Under the pieces are notes generated by a model that saw only the letters and a program-made list of their open reading frames with translations, was not told where the DNA came from and did no database searches. A stretch of DNA of 64,000 nucleotides from Richelia sinica FACHB-800 (GTDB taxonomy: Bacteria; Cyanobacteriota; Cyanobacteriia; Cyanobacteriales; Nostocaceae): assembly GCF_014698825.1 (NCBI RefSeq), contig NZ_JACJTT010000001.1, positions 372,001 through 436,000 of the forward strand. The letters are read 5' to 3'. The first letter of the stretch is position 1. Each line of letters starts with the position of its first letter. Shown here one piece after another: positions 1 to 7,981 of this stretch. The position numbers and the translations under genes were made by a program.

Positions 1-736
1 GTTGAACATTAATACTGTCTAGTTGGGCATAGCGACTTTGATAACCGCCAGCATGGTTAATAATCACGACTTTGCCATAGGTTCCTTGTTCTTTTGCAAA
101 GACTACCACACCTGGAGCGATCGCTTCTACCGCAGTCCCCATTGGGGCTAATAAATCTATCCCACTATGAAAGAAAACATCTCCTGTAGTGGGCTGAATT
201 TGCCAGCCATAACCCAAACCAATGGAGGTGCTATTCGCTAAAGGATAACCAGAGATATCAACTGACTGTGGTTGATTGAAGGTGGATGAAGTTGAGATCA
301 GGGATTTTGGTGAACCTGTTGTTCCTGGTATGACTGGCACAAACACCACCCGTGGATCTTTTTGACAGCCATTCACTTCAAATAAAGTGTCTGGACGCAC
401 TTTATATTTAACAGCTACTTGCCGCCAATTTTGACCGCGAGGTACTTCCACAACCATACCATTCAAGGGAGGTATCTGAAGTTCTGTCCCAATGGTGACT
501 ACACCGTTCATCACCGAGGAATTCATGGCGCTAATAGTTGTTGGTGCGACATTGTAACTAGCGGCGATACTCTCTAAAGTTTCACCACGACTCACTATAT
601 GGCGTTGAATACGAGATAAGGCAGGAGTGGGACAACCGCTGACAGCAGCAGCAGGTTTCATTGCTGGCAGGGTGGAAAATAAGGCTACAGCACTGATGAA
701 GCTAGAAACAAAAAAGGAACGAGAACAAAGAATCAT
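1..736 (-). CDS. LysM-domain M23 family metallopeptidase, C-terminus cut by window edge
   Basis: Probably a cell-wall (peptidoglycan) binding or hydrolysing protein exported to the periplasm. The start is ATG at 736, followed by a hydrophobic signal segment ending near an Ala-rich stretch (about residue 35). A LysM repeat (HIVSRGETLESIAASYNV) and a second, weaker LysM-like segment (VPRGQNWRQVAVKYKV) follow. The M23 domain then begins, with the zinc-ligand motif HSGIDLLAP and the fold motif GTAVEAIAPGVV. The window ends before the last M23 motif (HxH), so catalytic competence cannot be judged. The gene is divergent from the downstream HtrA-type protease, sharing a 251-bp intergenic region; both products act outside the cytoplasm. 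Confidence 0.85.
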   Translation of the reverse strand, partial: MILCSRSFFVSSFISAVALFSTLPAMKPAAAVSGCPTPALSRIQRHIVSRGETLESIAASYNVAPTTISAMNSSVMNGVVTIGTELQIPPLNGMVVEVPRGQNWRQVAVKYKVRPDTLFEVNGCQKDPRVVFVPVIPGTTGSPKSLISTSSTFNQPQSVDISGYPLANSTSIGLGYGWQIQPTTGDVFFHSGIDLLAPMGTAVEAIAPGVVVFAKEQGTYGKVVIINHAGGYQSRYAQLDSINVQ

Positions 737-987
737 GTAAATTTATCTTGAAATCAGTGAACAGTTAACAGTGAACGCTGATAACCTTAGTAAATTTGGT
801 GTTAGCAAGATGATCAACATCTGAGCTAACTATTAAAAGGGGGCTAATTTTAGATTGTAGACGGGGATTTCCAAAATAGACGCGGAAATTTTGCTGTAAA
901 TTCATCTGCCAAGTTTGCCTTTGCTTGACTACACTGAGAGATGAGCAAGTGTCTTGCAGTGATGGGGAAAAAGTATTTTTAATTGTT

Positions 988-2193
988 ATGAAGTTATCTG
1001 TAAAGCAACTAGCCATTTATCTATGTTTAGTCGCCGTAGGTAGTGGTGCAGGTTTATTAAGTAGTCGATATCTTTGGCGAGAATCTCACTCATTTCAACA
1101 GTTAAAAAATGTCACAGTAGCATTGCCTTCTGAATCAATGATTTCCCATTCGACCAATGGTTCAATTAATGCTGCTGATGGAGATAATGTAAATTTTATT
1201 GCTACGGCTGTACAAAAAGTAGGACCCGCAGTGGTGAGAATTAACGCTACTCGTAAGGTGACAAATTCCTGGTTTGATTTGGGGAAAAATCCTGTATTTC
1301 AGCGTTTTTTTGGTGAAGATGAACAACCAATACCCCCAGAAAGAATTGAGCGGGGTACAGGTTCAGGATTTATCTTAAGTGAGAATGGTGAATTGCTCAC
1401 TAACGCCCATGTAGTGGAAAAAACAGATACTGTTTTAGTGACTTTGAAAGATGGTCGCACCTTTACAGGTAAGGTCGTAGGAGTTGACCCGGTAACAGAT
1501 GTAGCGGCGGTGAAAATTTCGGCTCAAAATTTACCTAAGGTAGATTTGGGGAATTCACAAAATTTGATTCCCGGACAATGGGCGATCGCTATTGGTAATC
1601 CTTTAGGTTTAGATAATACTGTTACTATCGGCATTATTAGTGCCACAGACCGCACCAGTGCCCAAGTTGGTGTACCAGACCGAAGGGTCAGCTTTATTCA
1701 AACTGACGCGGCAATTAACCCTGGTAATTCTGGTGGGCCACTTTTAAATGCCAAAGGAGAAGTAATCGGCGTTAATACCGCTATTCGCGCCGACGCTCAA
1801 GGGCTGGGTTTTGCTATTCCTATTGAAACTGCTGCCCGTGTAGCTAATGAACTGTTTACTACAGGAAAAGCGGAACATCCTTTTTTTGGTGTGGAAACCA
1901 CAGACCTAACTCCGACCAATAAACAGCAAATTAGTCGAGAGCATCAAATTCAAATTCAATCAGATGTGGGTGTTGTGGTGAAAAACTTTGCACCAAATTC
2001 ACCAGCCCCGGCCAGTGGACTACGCCCTGGTGACGTGATTCAAAAAATTAACAACAAACCAATCAAAACATCTGCCCAAGTTCAGAAGTTGGTGGACTCC
2101 AGCAAAGTGGGAGACATTTTCACCGTTGAGGTCAACCGTAACGGCAAGATGAGGACTTTAAAAGTTGAGTTAGGCGCTTATCCGCAAAAGTAG
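988..2193 (+). CDS. HtrA/Deg-family trypsin-like serine protease with PDZ domain
   Basis: Periplasmic or thylakoid-lumen quality-control protease of the Deg/HtrA/HhoA group. From the ATG at 988 (401 residues) there is an N-terminal membrane anchor or signal (residues 7-25). The protease domain carries His141 (TNAHVV), Asp171 (DPVTDVAAVKI) and Ser248 (GNSGGPLL), and one C-terminal PDZ domain (about 300-395, PASGLRPGDVIQKINNKPI) follows. One PDZ and a membrane anchor fit the cyanobacterial HhoA/HhoB/HtrA trio, but which member this is cannot be told. An in-frame upstream extension to 925 is possible, but it would bury the signal segment, so the later ATG is preferred. It is convergent with the next gene. 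Confidence 0.93.
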   Translation: MKLSVKQLAIYLCLVAVGSGAGLLSSRYLWRESHSFQQLKNVTVALPSESMISHSTNGSINAADGDNVNFIATAVQKVGPAVVRINATRKVTNSWFDLGKNPVFQRFFGEDEQPIPPERIERGTGSGFILSENGELLTNAHVVEKTDTVLVTLKDGRTFTGKVVGVDPVTDVAAVKISAQNLPKVDLGNSQNLIPGQWAIAIGNPLGLDNTVTIGIISATDRTSAQVGVPDRRVSFIQTDAAINPGNSGGPLLNAKGEVIGVNTAIRADAQGLGFAIPIETAARVANELFTTGKAEHPFFGVETTDLTPTNKQQISREHQIQIQSDVGVVVKNFAPNSPAPASGLRPGDVIQKINNKPIKTSAQVQKLVDSSKVGDIFTVEVNRNGKMRTLKVELGAYPQK

Positions 2194-2197
2194 CAGC

Positions 2198-2227
2198 AGT
2201 GACAGACGGAAAAATTACGTCTGTACT
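2198..2227. terminator. Hairpin between convergent genes
   Basis: The arms ACAGACG (2202-2208) and CGTCTGT (2218-2224) pair around a 9-nt loop, and AGT/ACT extends the stem beyond a bulged G. It lies between two convergent stop codons. No clear T-tract follows, so termination is an inference from position and symmetry. Confidence 0.45.
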
Positions 2228-2237
2228 GTTCACGCTT

Positions 2238-2582
2238 TTATTGATTGGATAAATGTTCTAACTGCATCCGTTGTTCCATCTGGCGCAAGAAATACCCCGT
2301 CATCATCGCTGATGCTAATAGCCCCGCTAGGTTATCCCGGTCGGTGGTAATTTGCACGTTGAAGTTCTCTGCCGGGAGCATTCCGACTAACCCTTGTACA
2401 TTTTGAGAAATAATTTGTTTTATTTCTGGGCTAACGGACTGAGCTACACGGGCTAAAACTTCAGGAGATTGGTGCTGTAAATATTTAAGTAACTGATTAG
2501 GGTTTTCCCCCAACGGTTCATTCAGAAGTTGATTAGGGTGTTCCTCAGAGTCGTCGTTCAGAAAATTAGGATTAAACACCAT
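2238..2582 (-). CDS. DUF760 family protein
   Basis: Small soluble protein of 114 residues from the ATG at 2582; a TTG two codons earlier is also open. The conserved block (QLLKYLQHQSPEVLARVAQS, then VQITTDRDNLAGLLASAMMTGYFLRQMEQRM) matches the DUF760 family of cyanobacteria and plastids as I remember it. Plant members are implicated in chloroplast stress responses, but the bacterial function is unknown. The N-terminus contains a short internal duplication (HPNQLLNEPLGENPNQLL). No signal peptide or membrane helix is apparent. Confidence 0.7.
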   Translation of the reverse strand: MVFNPNFLNDDSEEHPNQLLNEPLGENPNQLLKYLQHQSPEVLARVAQSVSPEIKQIISQNVQGLVGMLPAENFNVQITTDRDNLAGLLASAMMTGYFLRQMEQRMQLEHLSNQ

Positions 2583-2695
2583 TGGCAATTTTTTTTAGCT
2601 TAGTTGCTAATTCTACTCTAAACCATAGCTCTAGGCTAGCGCATTTTCCACAGGGTTTGGGAGGTGAGCATCAGGGATTGGTGATTATTTGAGAT

Positions 2696-3256
2696 TTAAT
2701 TTTCCTGTGGGGGTACTAATTCTAGTTCTAGCTGTTGTTCTTGTTCTGATTTGTCTTCTGCAAACAAGGTTTGGGGTAGCTGGTCAATTTGAAAGTATTG
2801 ATGGAATTTTGGGGTGACTTGTAAGGAATAGGAGCGAGAATCGTTGTCTCGACGTTTGCGGACAAAACCTAATTCCACCAGTTCTTGGACATGTTGATAA
2901 GCCCCAGAACCCCGCAAGTTAATTAAATCACTTTGGAGAATGGGACTGTTGAGGGCGATCGCTGCTAAAGTTCTTAGAGCGCCTACACCTAATTCTACAG
3001 GTATCATTGTTTGCACTAAATCTTGGAAATCTGCCCGTAGTTGCAAACAATAACCAGCCGGTGTTTCGACAACTTCCAGGGCGCTATCTCGACGGGCATA
3101 ACTATCAATCAATTCCAGTATGCCATCTTCGGCTGTGGCGCGATCGCAGGAGGCATATTCAGCTATTTCACTAATCGATAGAGGTTTCCCTTTTAAATAG
3201 AGAATGGCTTCTATTTTGGTCGCTGTGGCTATATTTTTGGGCATTGGGCAGAGCAT
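2696..3256 (-). CDS. scpB: Segregation and condensation protein B
   Basis: Subunit of the SMC-ScpA-ScpB condensin complex that organises and segregates the chromosome. The sequence has the family's two winged-helix domains. The first is about residues 10-90 (TKIEAILYLKGKPLSISEIAEYA). The second is about 95-160, with the signature LRTLAAIALNSPILQSDLINLRG and GSGAYQHVQELVELGFV. The length (about 186 residues) is typical. Two in-frame ATG codons, at 3256 and 3244, could start translation and neither has a strong ribosome binding site. scpA and smc are not in the window. Confidence 0.92.
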   Translation of the reverse strand: MLCPMPKNIATATKIEAILYLKGKPLSISEIAEYASCDRATAEDGILELIDSYARRDSALEVVETPAGYCLQLRADFQDLVQTMIPVELGVGALRTLAAIALNSPILQSDLINLRGSGAYQHVQELVELGFVRKRRDNDSRSYSLQVTPKFHQYFQIDQLPQTLFAEDKSEQEQQLELELVPPQEN

Positions 3257-3308
3257 TGGTCATTGGCAAGTCATGACCATGAGTAACAAATAATAAGTGT
3301 GTGGGATG

Positions 3309-4013
3309 CTACCAGGATTGTTTTTCTCTGTCAAGATGACGCTGATGGAGAATAAATTCAGCTATGGCTAAATCTTGGGGGGTGGTGACTTTTAAATTGG
3401 TTTCTTCACCGGGGACTATTCGCACTGCAATTCCACATTTTTCAAACAAGGCCGCATCATCTGTTACTTCCCAACCTTGGCGCACACCTTCAGCATGGCA
3501 CTGTTTCAACAATTTGACATCAAACCCTTGGGGAGTTTGGGCCGCCCAAAGTTGCTGACGGTCAGGGGTATCTTGAATGATGCCACTTTGGTCAACTACT
3601 TTAATCGTATCTTTCACTGGAACAGCAGCAATTAAGCCAGGACAATGGCAAATTGCTGCTGCACAGGCATTGAGTAATTCTGGTGTGACTAAACATCTAG
3701 CACCATCATGGATTAAGACTTGTTGTGCCTCTGCTGGCAGCGCCTGTAAGCCATTGTAAACTGATTCTTGTCGGGTGGAGCCACCAGCAATTAATTCAAT
3801 CGGTTTGGTCAGTCCTAAATCAGGAATAATGGCTTTAAAGTCATCCCAGTCGCTCGGTTGACCAATAATACCAATCCAACTGATAGAATTGGCTGCCTCT
3901 GCCGCTAACAAAGTCCAAGCAAGTAGGGGTTGTGATCGCACTTTCAAGAGTAGCTTATTGCAATCAGCACCCATTCTTTTACCGCTTCCAGCCGATGGAA
4001 TTAATAAATACAC
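3309..4013 (-). CDS. ispD: 2-C-methyl-D-erythritol 4-phosphate cytidylyltransferase
   Basis: Third step of the MEP isoprenoid pathway: transfer of CMP to methylerythritol phosphate. The N-terminal nucleotide-binding loop (LLIPSAGSGKRMG) and the downstream motifs GGSTRQESVYNGL, VLIHDGARCLV and VTDDAALFEKCG are those of IspD. The GTG at 4013 is preferred as the start because it gives the family-typical N-terminus and has GAGG six bases upstream; a TTG at 4025 is the alternative. The protein has 234 residues, a normal length. It lies 52 bp downstream of scpB on the same strand and could be cotranscribed with it. Confidence 0.94.
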   Translation of the reverse strand: MYLLIPSAGSGKRMGADCNKLLLKVRSQPLLAWTLLAAEAANSISWIGIIGQPSDWDDFKAIIPDLGLTKPIELIAGGSTRQESVYNGLQALPAEAQQVLIHDGARCLVTPELLNACAAAICHCPGLIAAVPVKDTIKVVDQSGIIQDTPDRQQLWAAQTPQGFDVKLLKQCHAEGVRQGWEVTDDAALFEKCGIAVRIVPGEETNLKVTTPQDLAIAEFILHQRHLDREKQSW

Positions 4014-4163
4014 AGCAATCCTCAATCTTCAACTTAGCAACTGGGAAATTGGTGAGGTGGAGAGGATGATAACTGACTCAAAACCAATCAGCAATCCCCA
4101 ATTACCTATTCCCATTACCTATATTCCCCTAAAATAGGGAGCGAGTTAGCGTCAATAAATATT

Positions 4164-5111
4164 ATGCGAGTAGTAGCCCTTGTACCTGGCGGAATTGGCG
4201 ACCAAATTCTTTTTTTTCCGACTCTTGATGGTCTGAAGCGTCATTATCCTCATGCACAGATCGATGTCGTTGTGGAACCCCAGTCAAAGGCTGCCTATGG
4301 AGTGAGCAAATCAGTTCACGAGGTATTAACCTTTGATTATAAAGACCGCAACAGTTTAGCTGATTGGGGTAACTTAGTCGGCACAATTCGCGATCGCGAA
4401 TATGATGTAGCTATTAGTGCTGGACAAAGTTGGTTTGTAGGTTTATTACTTTGGTTAACAGGCATTCCCAAACGCATTGGCTACCAAGGTAATGGCACCC
4501 TCTTTCTTACCGACTCCATTCCCTGCCAAATTTCCCAGTATGCAGCAGCAATATATTACGATTTGCTCAAACCTTTAGGGATTGACAAACCTTGTCCAGA
4601 ATTAGCCATCAATATCCCCAAATCCGCTCTCGATTGGGCAAAACAAGAACAGCAGCGGTTAGGAACTGAGCAAACAGGTTACATTCTCATCTATGCCGGA
4701 TCTGATCGATTACCACCGGCCCAAATCTATCCTCAACAAAGTTGGCAGGAAATTATCCAAGAATGCCAAAAACAGCAGCCAGATTTACCCATAGTCGTAA
4801 TTCAAGACCGGGATGATGTAGAATTTGTGCGATCGCTCCAAGCAGATTGTCCAAACATCAAAATCACTGCCCCAGAGGATATTAGCAAATTAGCCGCCAT
4901 CATCGGTGGAGCCAGCTTAATGTTGTCCATCAATAGCCCAGCATTACAACTGAGCGTAGCCGTACAAACCTATACTATCGCCCTCCTGGGAGGTGCAGAT
5001 CCAAGGCAATTATTACCAAAAAGTGATAAATTCCTCACCATCAAATCTGCAACTGCTCAAACAGCAGATATTTCACCCAAAACAGTTTTAGAAAAAATCT
5101 GGGCTGGGTGA
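4164..5111 (+). CDS. Glycosyltransferase family 9 (heptosyltransferase-like)
   Basis: Protein of 315 residues with the GT-B fold layout of ADP-heptose:LPS heptosyltransferases. The N-terminus is VALVPGGIGDQILFFPTLDGL (GGIGD loop), the middle has FVGLLLWLTGIPKRIGYQGNG, and the C-terminal donor-site region reads LAAIIGGASLMLSINSPALQLSVA. Many cyanobacteria lack typical heptose-containing LPS, so the true sugar donor and acceptor are unknown. It probably acts in surface polysaccharide or lipopolysaccharide assembly. It is divergent from ispD and convergent with the crr6 homologue. Confidence 0.85.
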   Translation: MRVVALVPGGIGDQILFFPTLDGLKRHYPHAQIDVVVEPQSKAAYGVSKSVHEVLTFDYKDRNSLADWGNLVGTIRDREYDVAISAGQSWFVGLLLWLTGIPKRIGYQGNGTLFLTDSIPCQISQYAAAIYYDLLKPLGIDKPCPELAINIPKSALDWAKQEQQRLGTEQTGYILIYAGSDRLPPAQIYPQQSWQEIIQECQKQQPDLPIVVIQDRDDVEFVRSLQADCPNIKITAPEDISKLAAIIGGASLMLSINSPALQLSVAVQTYTIALLGGADPRQLLPKSDKFLTIKSATAQTADISPKTVLEKIWAG

Positions 5112-5205
5112 TCATTAATTCTCCACGAGAACCTACACCCAGCAATAAACTCCAATTCAAAAATCAAACATCACAATGGCAAAATATTGATTCTGAATTG
5201 GAGTT
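5103..5205. terminator. Two successive inverted repeats after the GT9 gene
   Basis: The first pair is GCTGGGTG (5103-5110, overlapping the stop codon) with CACCCAGC (5136-5143). The second is a perfect 12-bp pair, AACTCCAATTCA (5148-5159) and TGAATTGGAGTT (5194-5205), with a 34-nt spacer. Both could fold in RNA. They probably act as a transcript-end structure, though no T-run follows. Confidence 0.4.
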
Positions 5206-5256
5206 GTAGCACCTGGTAAATCAATGAAGTACACATTTGAACCTGATAAATCTTCT

Positions 5257-5279
5257 AGGGCAGGCATATTACCTGCCCT
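5257..5279. terminator. Hairpin between convergent genes
   Basis: AGGGCAGG (5257-5264) pairs with CCTGCCCT (5272-5279) around a 7-nt loop. It sits 41 bp from the crr6 stop codon, in the gap between two convergent genes. A terminator role is inferred from position; no strong T-tract follows on either strand. Confidence 0.45.
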
Positions 5280-5320
5280 TGTGTACCTCACTCCATTAAG
5301 CTATTCAAGTCACACCGCAA

Positions 5321-5797
5321 TTATTGAATCATCTCAAAAAAAGCATCTTCTAATTCATAGCCCAGAACTTGCGCCAAAGATTTCAGTCGGAATTGACTCG
5401 GAATACCTTGCTGTTTGAGCCAATCACTAATAATAAATATTTTATGCATCAAAAAGATTTCTAAAGCTTCGGGATTGTACTGAATCCCTTCCTTAGAACT
5501 GAATTGATGAGGAACCAACATCGCTGTATAACGGGCAAATTCTCCAGATTTCCAATCCAGTAAAAAAGGCAACCAAGGATATTTAGCATCTAAACGCACA
5601 AACCATAAGCGTACCTCAGGAATTTCCGGTAATTCTCTTGGATCACCCGGTTCTCTCTCGTAATTCACCTCAAACTGGAGTTGTTGTTCTTCAGATGTCA
5701 AACTTCCTTCTTGCAGCAGTGGTTCAATCACCGTTAATGCAGGTGAAATGTCAAGACGCTCAATAATGTCCTTATTCAGAGTAATGGTGATTGTCAT
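5321..5797 (-). CDS. crr6: Crr6-like NdhI maturation factor (formerly DUF1817)
   Basis: A 158-residue soluble protein. The stretches PEVRLWFVRLDAKYPWLPFL, KSGEFARYTAMLVPHQ and NPEALEIFLMHKIFII match the core of the chlororespiratory reduction 6 family shared by plants and cyanobacteria. In that family CRR6 assists assembly of the NdhI (4Fe-4S) subunit into the NDH-1 hydrophilic arm, which serves photosynthetic cyclic electron flow. The assignment rests on remembered motifs. The start ATG at 5797 is the first available. The neighbouring genes are unrelated and no ndh genes are nearby. Confidence 0.75.
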   Translation of the reverse strand: MTITITLNKDIIERLDISPALTVIEPLLQEGSLTSEEQQLQFEVNYEREPGDPRELPEIPEVRLWFVRLDAKYPWLPFLLDWKSGEFARYTAMLVPHQFSSKEGIQYNPEALEIFLMHKIFIISDWLKQQGIPSQFRLKSLAQVLGYELEDAFFEMIQ

Positions 5798-5884
5798 GCT
5801 TGATTACTCAAAAGTGGAAACTGAAGATTCACAGTACCAGCTTTTGGATATAGATGCTACCATTTCGCTCTGATACAAAGGTCA

Positions 5885-6066
5885 GGGAACAGGTTACAGG
5901 TTACAGGGAACAGGTTACAGAGGAAGAAGAGTGAATTTCCTTATTTTCTTCCTTATGTAACTGCTGTAACTTCTGTTCGCGCAGCGTGACGCAGCCATAC
6001 TTCTGTAACTTCTGTAACTTCTGAACTTCTGTTCGCGCAGCGTGGCGTTAGCCATACTTCTGTAAC
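5885..6066. repeat. Short tandem and dispersed repeats in the gap upstream of the Fur-family gene
   Basis: From 5885 to 5927, units based on GAACAGGTTACAG repeat in tandem. A longer unit then follows twice, beginning TTCTGTTCGCGCAGCGTG and ending GCCATACTTCTGTAAC (5971-6009 and 6027-6066), separated by repeated CTTCTGTAA heptamer-like units. The same long unit recurs in reverse orientation near 49691-49726, and a degraded copy lies near 54808-54840. This is the style of short dispersed repeats known in filamentous cyanobacteria. The rest of the 5798-6205 gap shows nothing else distinct. Confidence 0.8.
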
Positions 6067-6205
6067 TCCTGAACCCCTCAGATAGACATTAACCTGCATT
6101 TTAAGCTAAAGTTGTAATGAGTTTGATTTAGATTAAGGATGCAGTCATACAACTATTAAGCAATATTTAACGGGAAAATTAGCCCCACAGTTAACAAACT
6201 GCAAT

Positions 6206-6649
6206 ATGCAAAAGCCAGTGATTTCTACAAAACCAATTCGTTCCCTAGAAGATGCTCTTGATCGCTGTCAAATTTTGGGTATGCGTGTTAGTCGTCAGCG
6301 ACGTTTTATTTTAGAGCTATTGTGGCAAGAACAAGAACATCTTTCCGCACGGGAGATTTACGATCGCCTCAACCAACAAGGTAAAGAAATAGGCCATACC
6401 TCCGTATATCAAAATTTAGAAGCCCTATCCAGTCAAGGTATTATTGAATGTATTGAACATTGCGACGGGCGTTTATACGGCAATATTAGTGATGCTCACA
6501 GCCATATAACTTGTCTAGAAAGCAATAAAATCGTTGATGTACATGTAGAATTACCTGAAGAATTACTACGTCAAGTTGAAGCACAAACTGGTATCAAAGT
6601 TTCCGCTTATACTATTAACTTTTACGGGCATAGAGCCATCCAAGAATAG
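6206..6649 (+). CDS. Fur-family transcriptional regulator, PerR/FurC type suggested
   Basis: DNA-binding metalloregulator of 147 residues: winged helix at about 25-85 (MRVSRQRRFILELLW, HTSVYQNLEALSSQGII) and a C-terminal metal-sensing dimerisation domain with a His cluster (DAHSHITC). The paired CxxC structural zinc sites common in Fur proteins are absent: Cys103 is followed by LES, and no C-terminal CxxC exists. The gene lies 271 bp upstream of a co-oriented peroxiredoxin-glutaredoxin, which favours a peroxide-responsive role. Fur or Zur function cannot be excluded. No recognised operator could be assigned with certainty. Confidence 0.85.
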   Translation: MQKPVISTKPIRSLEDALDRCQILGMRVSRQRRFILELLWQEQEHLSAREIYDRLNQQGKEIGHTSVYQNLEALSSQGIIECIEHCDGRLYGNISDAHSHITCLESNKIVDVHVELPEELLRQVEAQTGIKVSAYTINFYGHRAIQE

Positions 6650-6861
6650 GTCAAAAAGCTCCATATTATCAATAAATAATCATTCTTCGCTTCCAGTGGT
6701 AGAAACGCTAATCATGTTTTTGCCACTTTTTTATGTTAATTTTCTTGCCTACAAAATATTTACTTTTGTCGAGTTGCACTATCACTGCAACCAACCTAAT
6801 TTTTTCTTAAATAAAGCCCATTGGGATGTAACTCTAAATATGCAAAAAGTGAGTTAAAGAA

Positions 6862-6875
6862 CAATTAGAAAATTG
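6862..6875. promoter_or_regulatory. Small palindrome upstream of the peroxiredoxin gene
   Basis: CAATT-AGAA-AATTG lies 46 bp before the peroxiredoxin start codon. It is A/T-rich and symmetrical, as expected for a Fur-family operator, but it is short and may be chance. No binding evidence exists in the sequence alone. Confidence 0.2.
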
Positions 6876-6920
6876 CTCTCATCATAGTATCACTGATTAG
6901 TCACCCCAGGAGCGTAATTT

Positions 6921-7655
6921 ATGTTTGCAAATCGCCAAGGACAAAGAGTTCCTCAAGTTACATTTCGTACTCGTCAAAATAACCAATGGGTTAATGTAAC
7001 AACTGATGATTTGTTTACAGATAGAACTGTGATAGTCTTCTCCTTACCGGGTGCGTTTACTCCTACTTGTTCATCAGCCCATGTTCCGGGATACAACGAT
7101 TTAGCAAAAGTTTTTAAAGAAAATGGTGTAGATGAAATTATCTGTTTATCAGTTAATGATGCCTTTGTCATGAATGAATGGGCAAAGCATCAAGCCGCAG
7201 ACAATATTACTTTTATCCCTGATGGCAATGGTGAATTTACTGCTGGTATGGGAATGCTAGTTAATCGCTCAGATTTGGGTTTTGGTAATCGTTCTTGGCG
7301 ATACTCAATGTTAGTCAAAGATGGGGTAATTGAGCAAATGTTTATTGAACCCTATGAACCGGGAGACCCTTTTCAAGTTTCTGATGCGGAAACTATGCTC
7401 AAATACATTAATCCCTATGCGGTGAAACCCAAACTGGTTTCTTTATTTACCAAGGTTGGCTGCCCCTACTGCGCTCGTGCTAAAGCGTTACTGTTAGAAC
7501 AGGGGATAGATTACGAAGAAATAACAATCGATGAGGTTGTTACCACCCGTGCGTTGCGAGCTATCACAGGTACAACTACAGTGCCTCAAATATTTATTGA
7601 TGGTCAATTAATTGGTGGTTCAGAAGCTTTAATTGCTTATCTAAGTGCAAATTAG
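6921..7655 (+). CDS. Peroxiredoxin 5-like/glutaredoxin fusion protein
   Basis: Antioxidant enzyme that reduces peroxides using its own glutathione-dependent glutaredoxin domain. Residues 1-165 form a type II (Prx5) peroxiredoxin with the peroxidatic site PGAFTPTC (Cys50). Residues 170-244 form a glutaredoxin with the active site CPYC (Cys181, Cys184), followed by TVPQIFIDG and GGSEAL for glutathione binding. The ATG at 6921 is supported by AGGAG at 6908-6912, eight bases upstream. It is co-oriented with the Fur-family regulator, a likely functional pairing. The fusion type is known in bacteria such as Haemophilus and in cyanobacteria. Confidence 0.93.
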   Translation: MFANRQGQRVPQVTFRTRQNNQWVNVTTDDLFTDRTVIVFSLPGAFTPTCSSAHVPGYNDLAKVFKENGVDEIICLSVNDAFVMNEWAKHQAADNITFIPDGNGEFTAGMGMLVNRSDLGFGNRSWRYSMLVKDGVIEQMFIEPYEPGDPFQVSDAETMLKYINPYAVKPKLVSLFTKVGCPYCARAKALLLEQGIDYEEITIDEVVTTRALRAITGTTTVPQIFIDGQLIGGSEALIAYLSAN

Positions 7656-7672
7656 ATTCAAAACGAGAAACG

Positions 7673-7692
7673 CCCTAGCCAAGGGGCTAGGG
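7673..7692 (+). terminator. Strong GC-rich hairpin after the peroxiredoxin-glutaredoxin gene
   Basis: CCCTAGCC (7673-7680) and GGCTAGGG (7685-7692) form a perfect 8-bp stem with an AAGG loop, 18 bp after the stop codon. A T-tract is lacking, so it may stabilise the transcript end rather than act as a classical intrinsic terminator. Confidence 0.5.
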
Positions 7693-7780
7693 GGATGAAT
7701 CCTTACTGAACTTAAAATAGACTGATTCAAGTTCATCTATAAATATTATCTAACGTATAAAACCACAATTGTCTCATCGT

Positions 7781-7821
7781 GTATGCAAAATTTCTATTGA
7801 AGATTTGTAATTATTGCATAC
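7781..7821. promoter_or_regulatory. 8-bp inverted repeat upstream of aminopeptidase P
   Basis: GTATGCAA (7781-7788) and TTGCATAC (7814-7821) are exact inverted copies 25 bp apart, in an A/T-rich part of the 326-bp gap before the aminopeptidase gene. It could be an operator or RNA hairpin. Apart from this and the hairpin at 7673, the gap shows nothing else. Confidence 0.3.
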
Positions 7822-7981
7822 TAATGTTTAGAGATGTATTTAATTCTTTGTAGGATGCCCAGTGTAATAGACTAATGTGCCAACATACTCCTCTATTCCC
7901 CAAGGAAGGCTAACAGCACATACTTCTTTAGGTAAAAATAATTCATAGTTCGACTTGCAGAACCAGAAGCAATACTTTCCC

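Noticed and set aside
3364-4137. Several plus-strand frames over ispD
   Set aside because: Antisense shadows of ispD; they have no domain resemblance.
5224-5418. 64-codon open frame on the plus strand
   Set aside because: It overlaps the end of the well-supported crr6 homologue on the other strand and contains a terminator-like hairpin.
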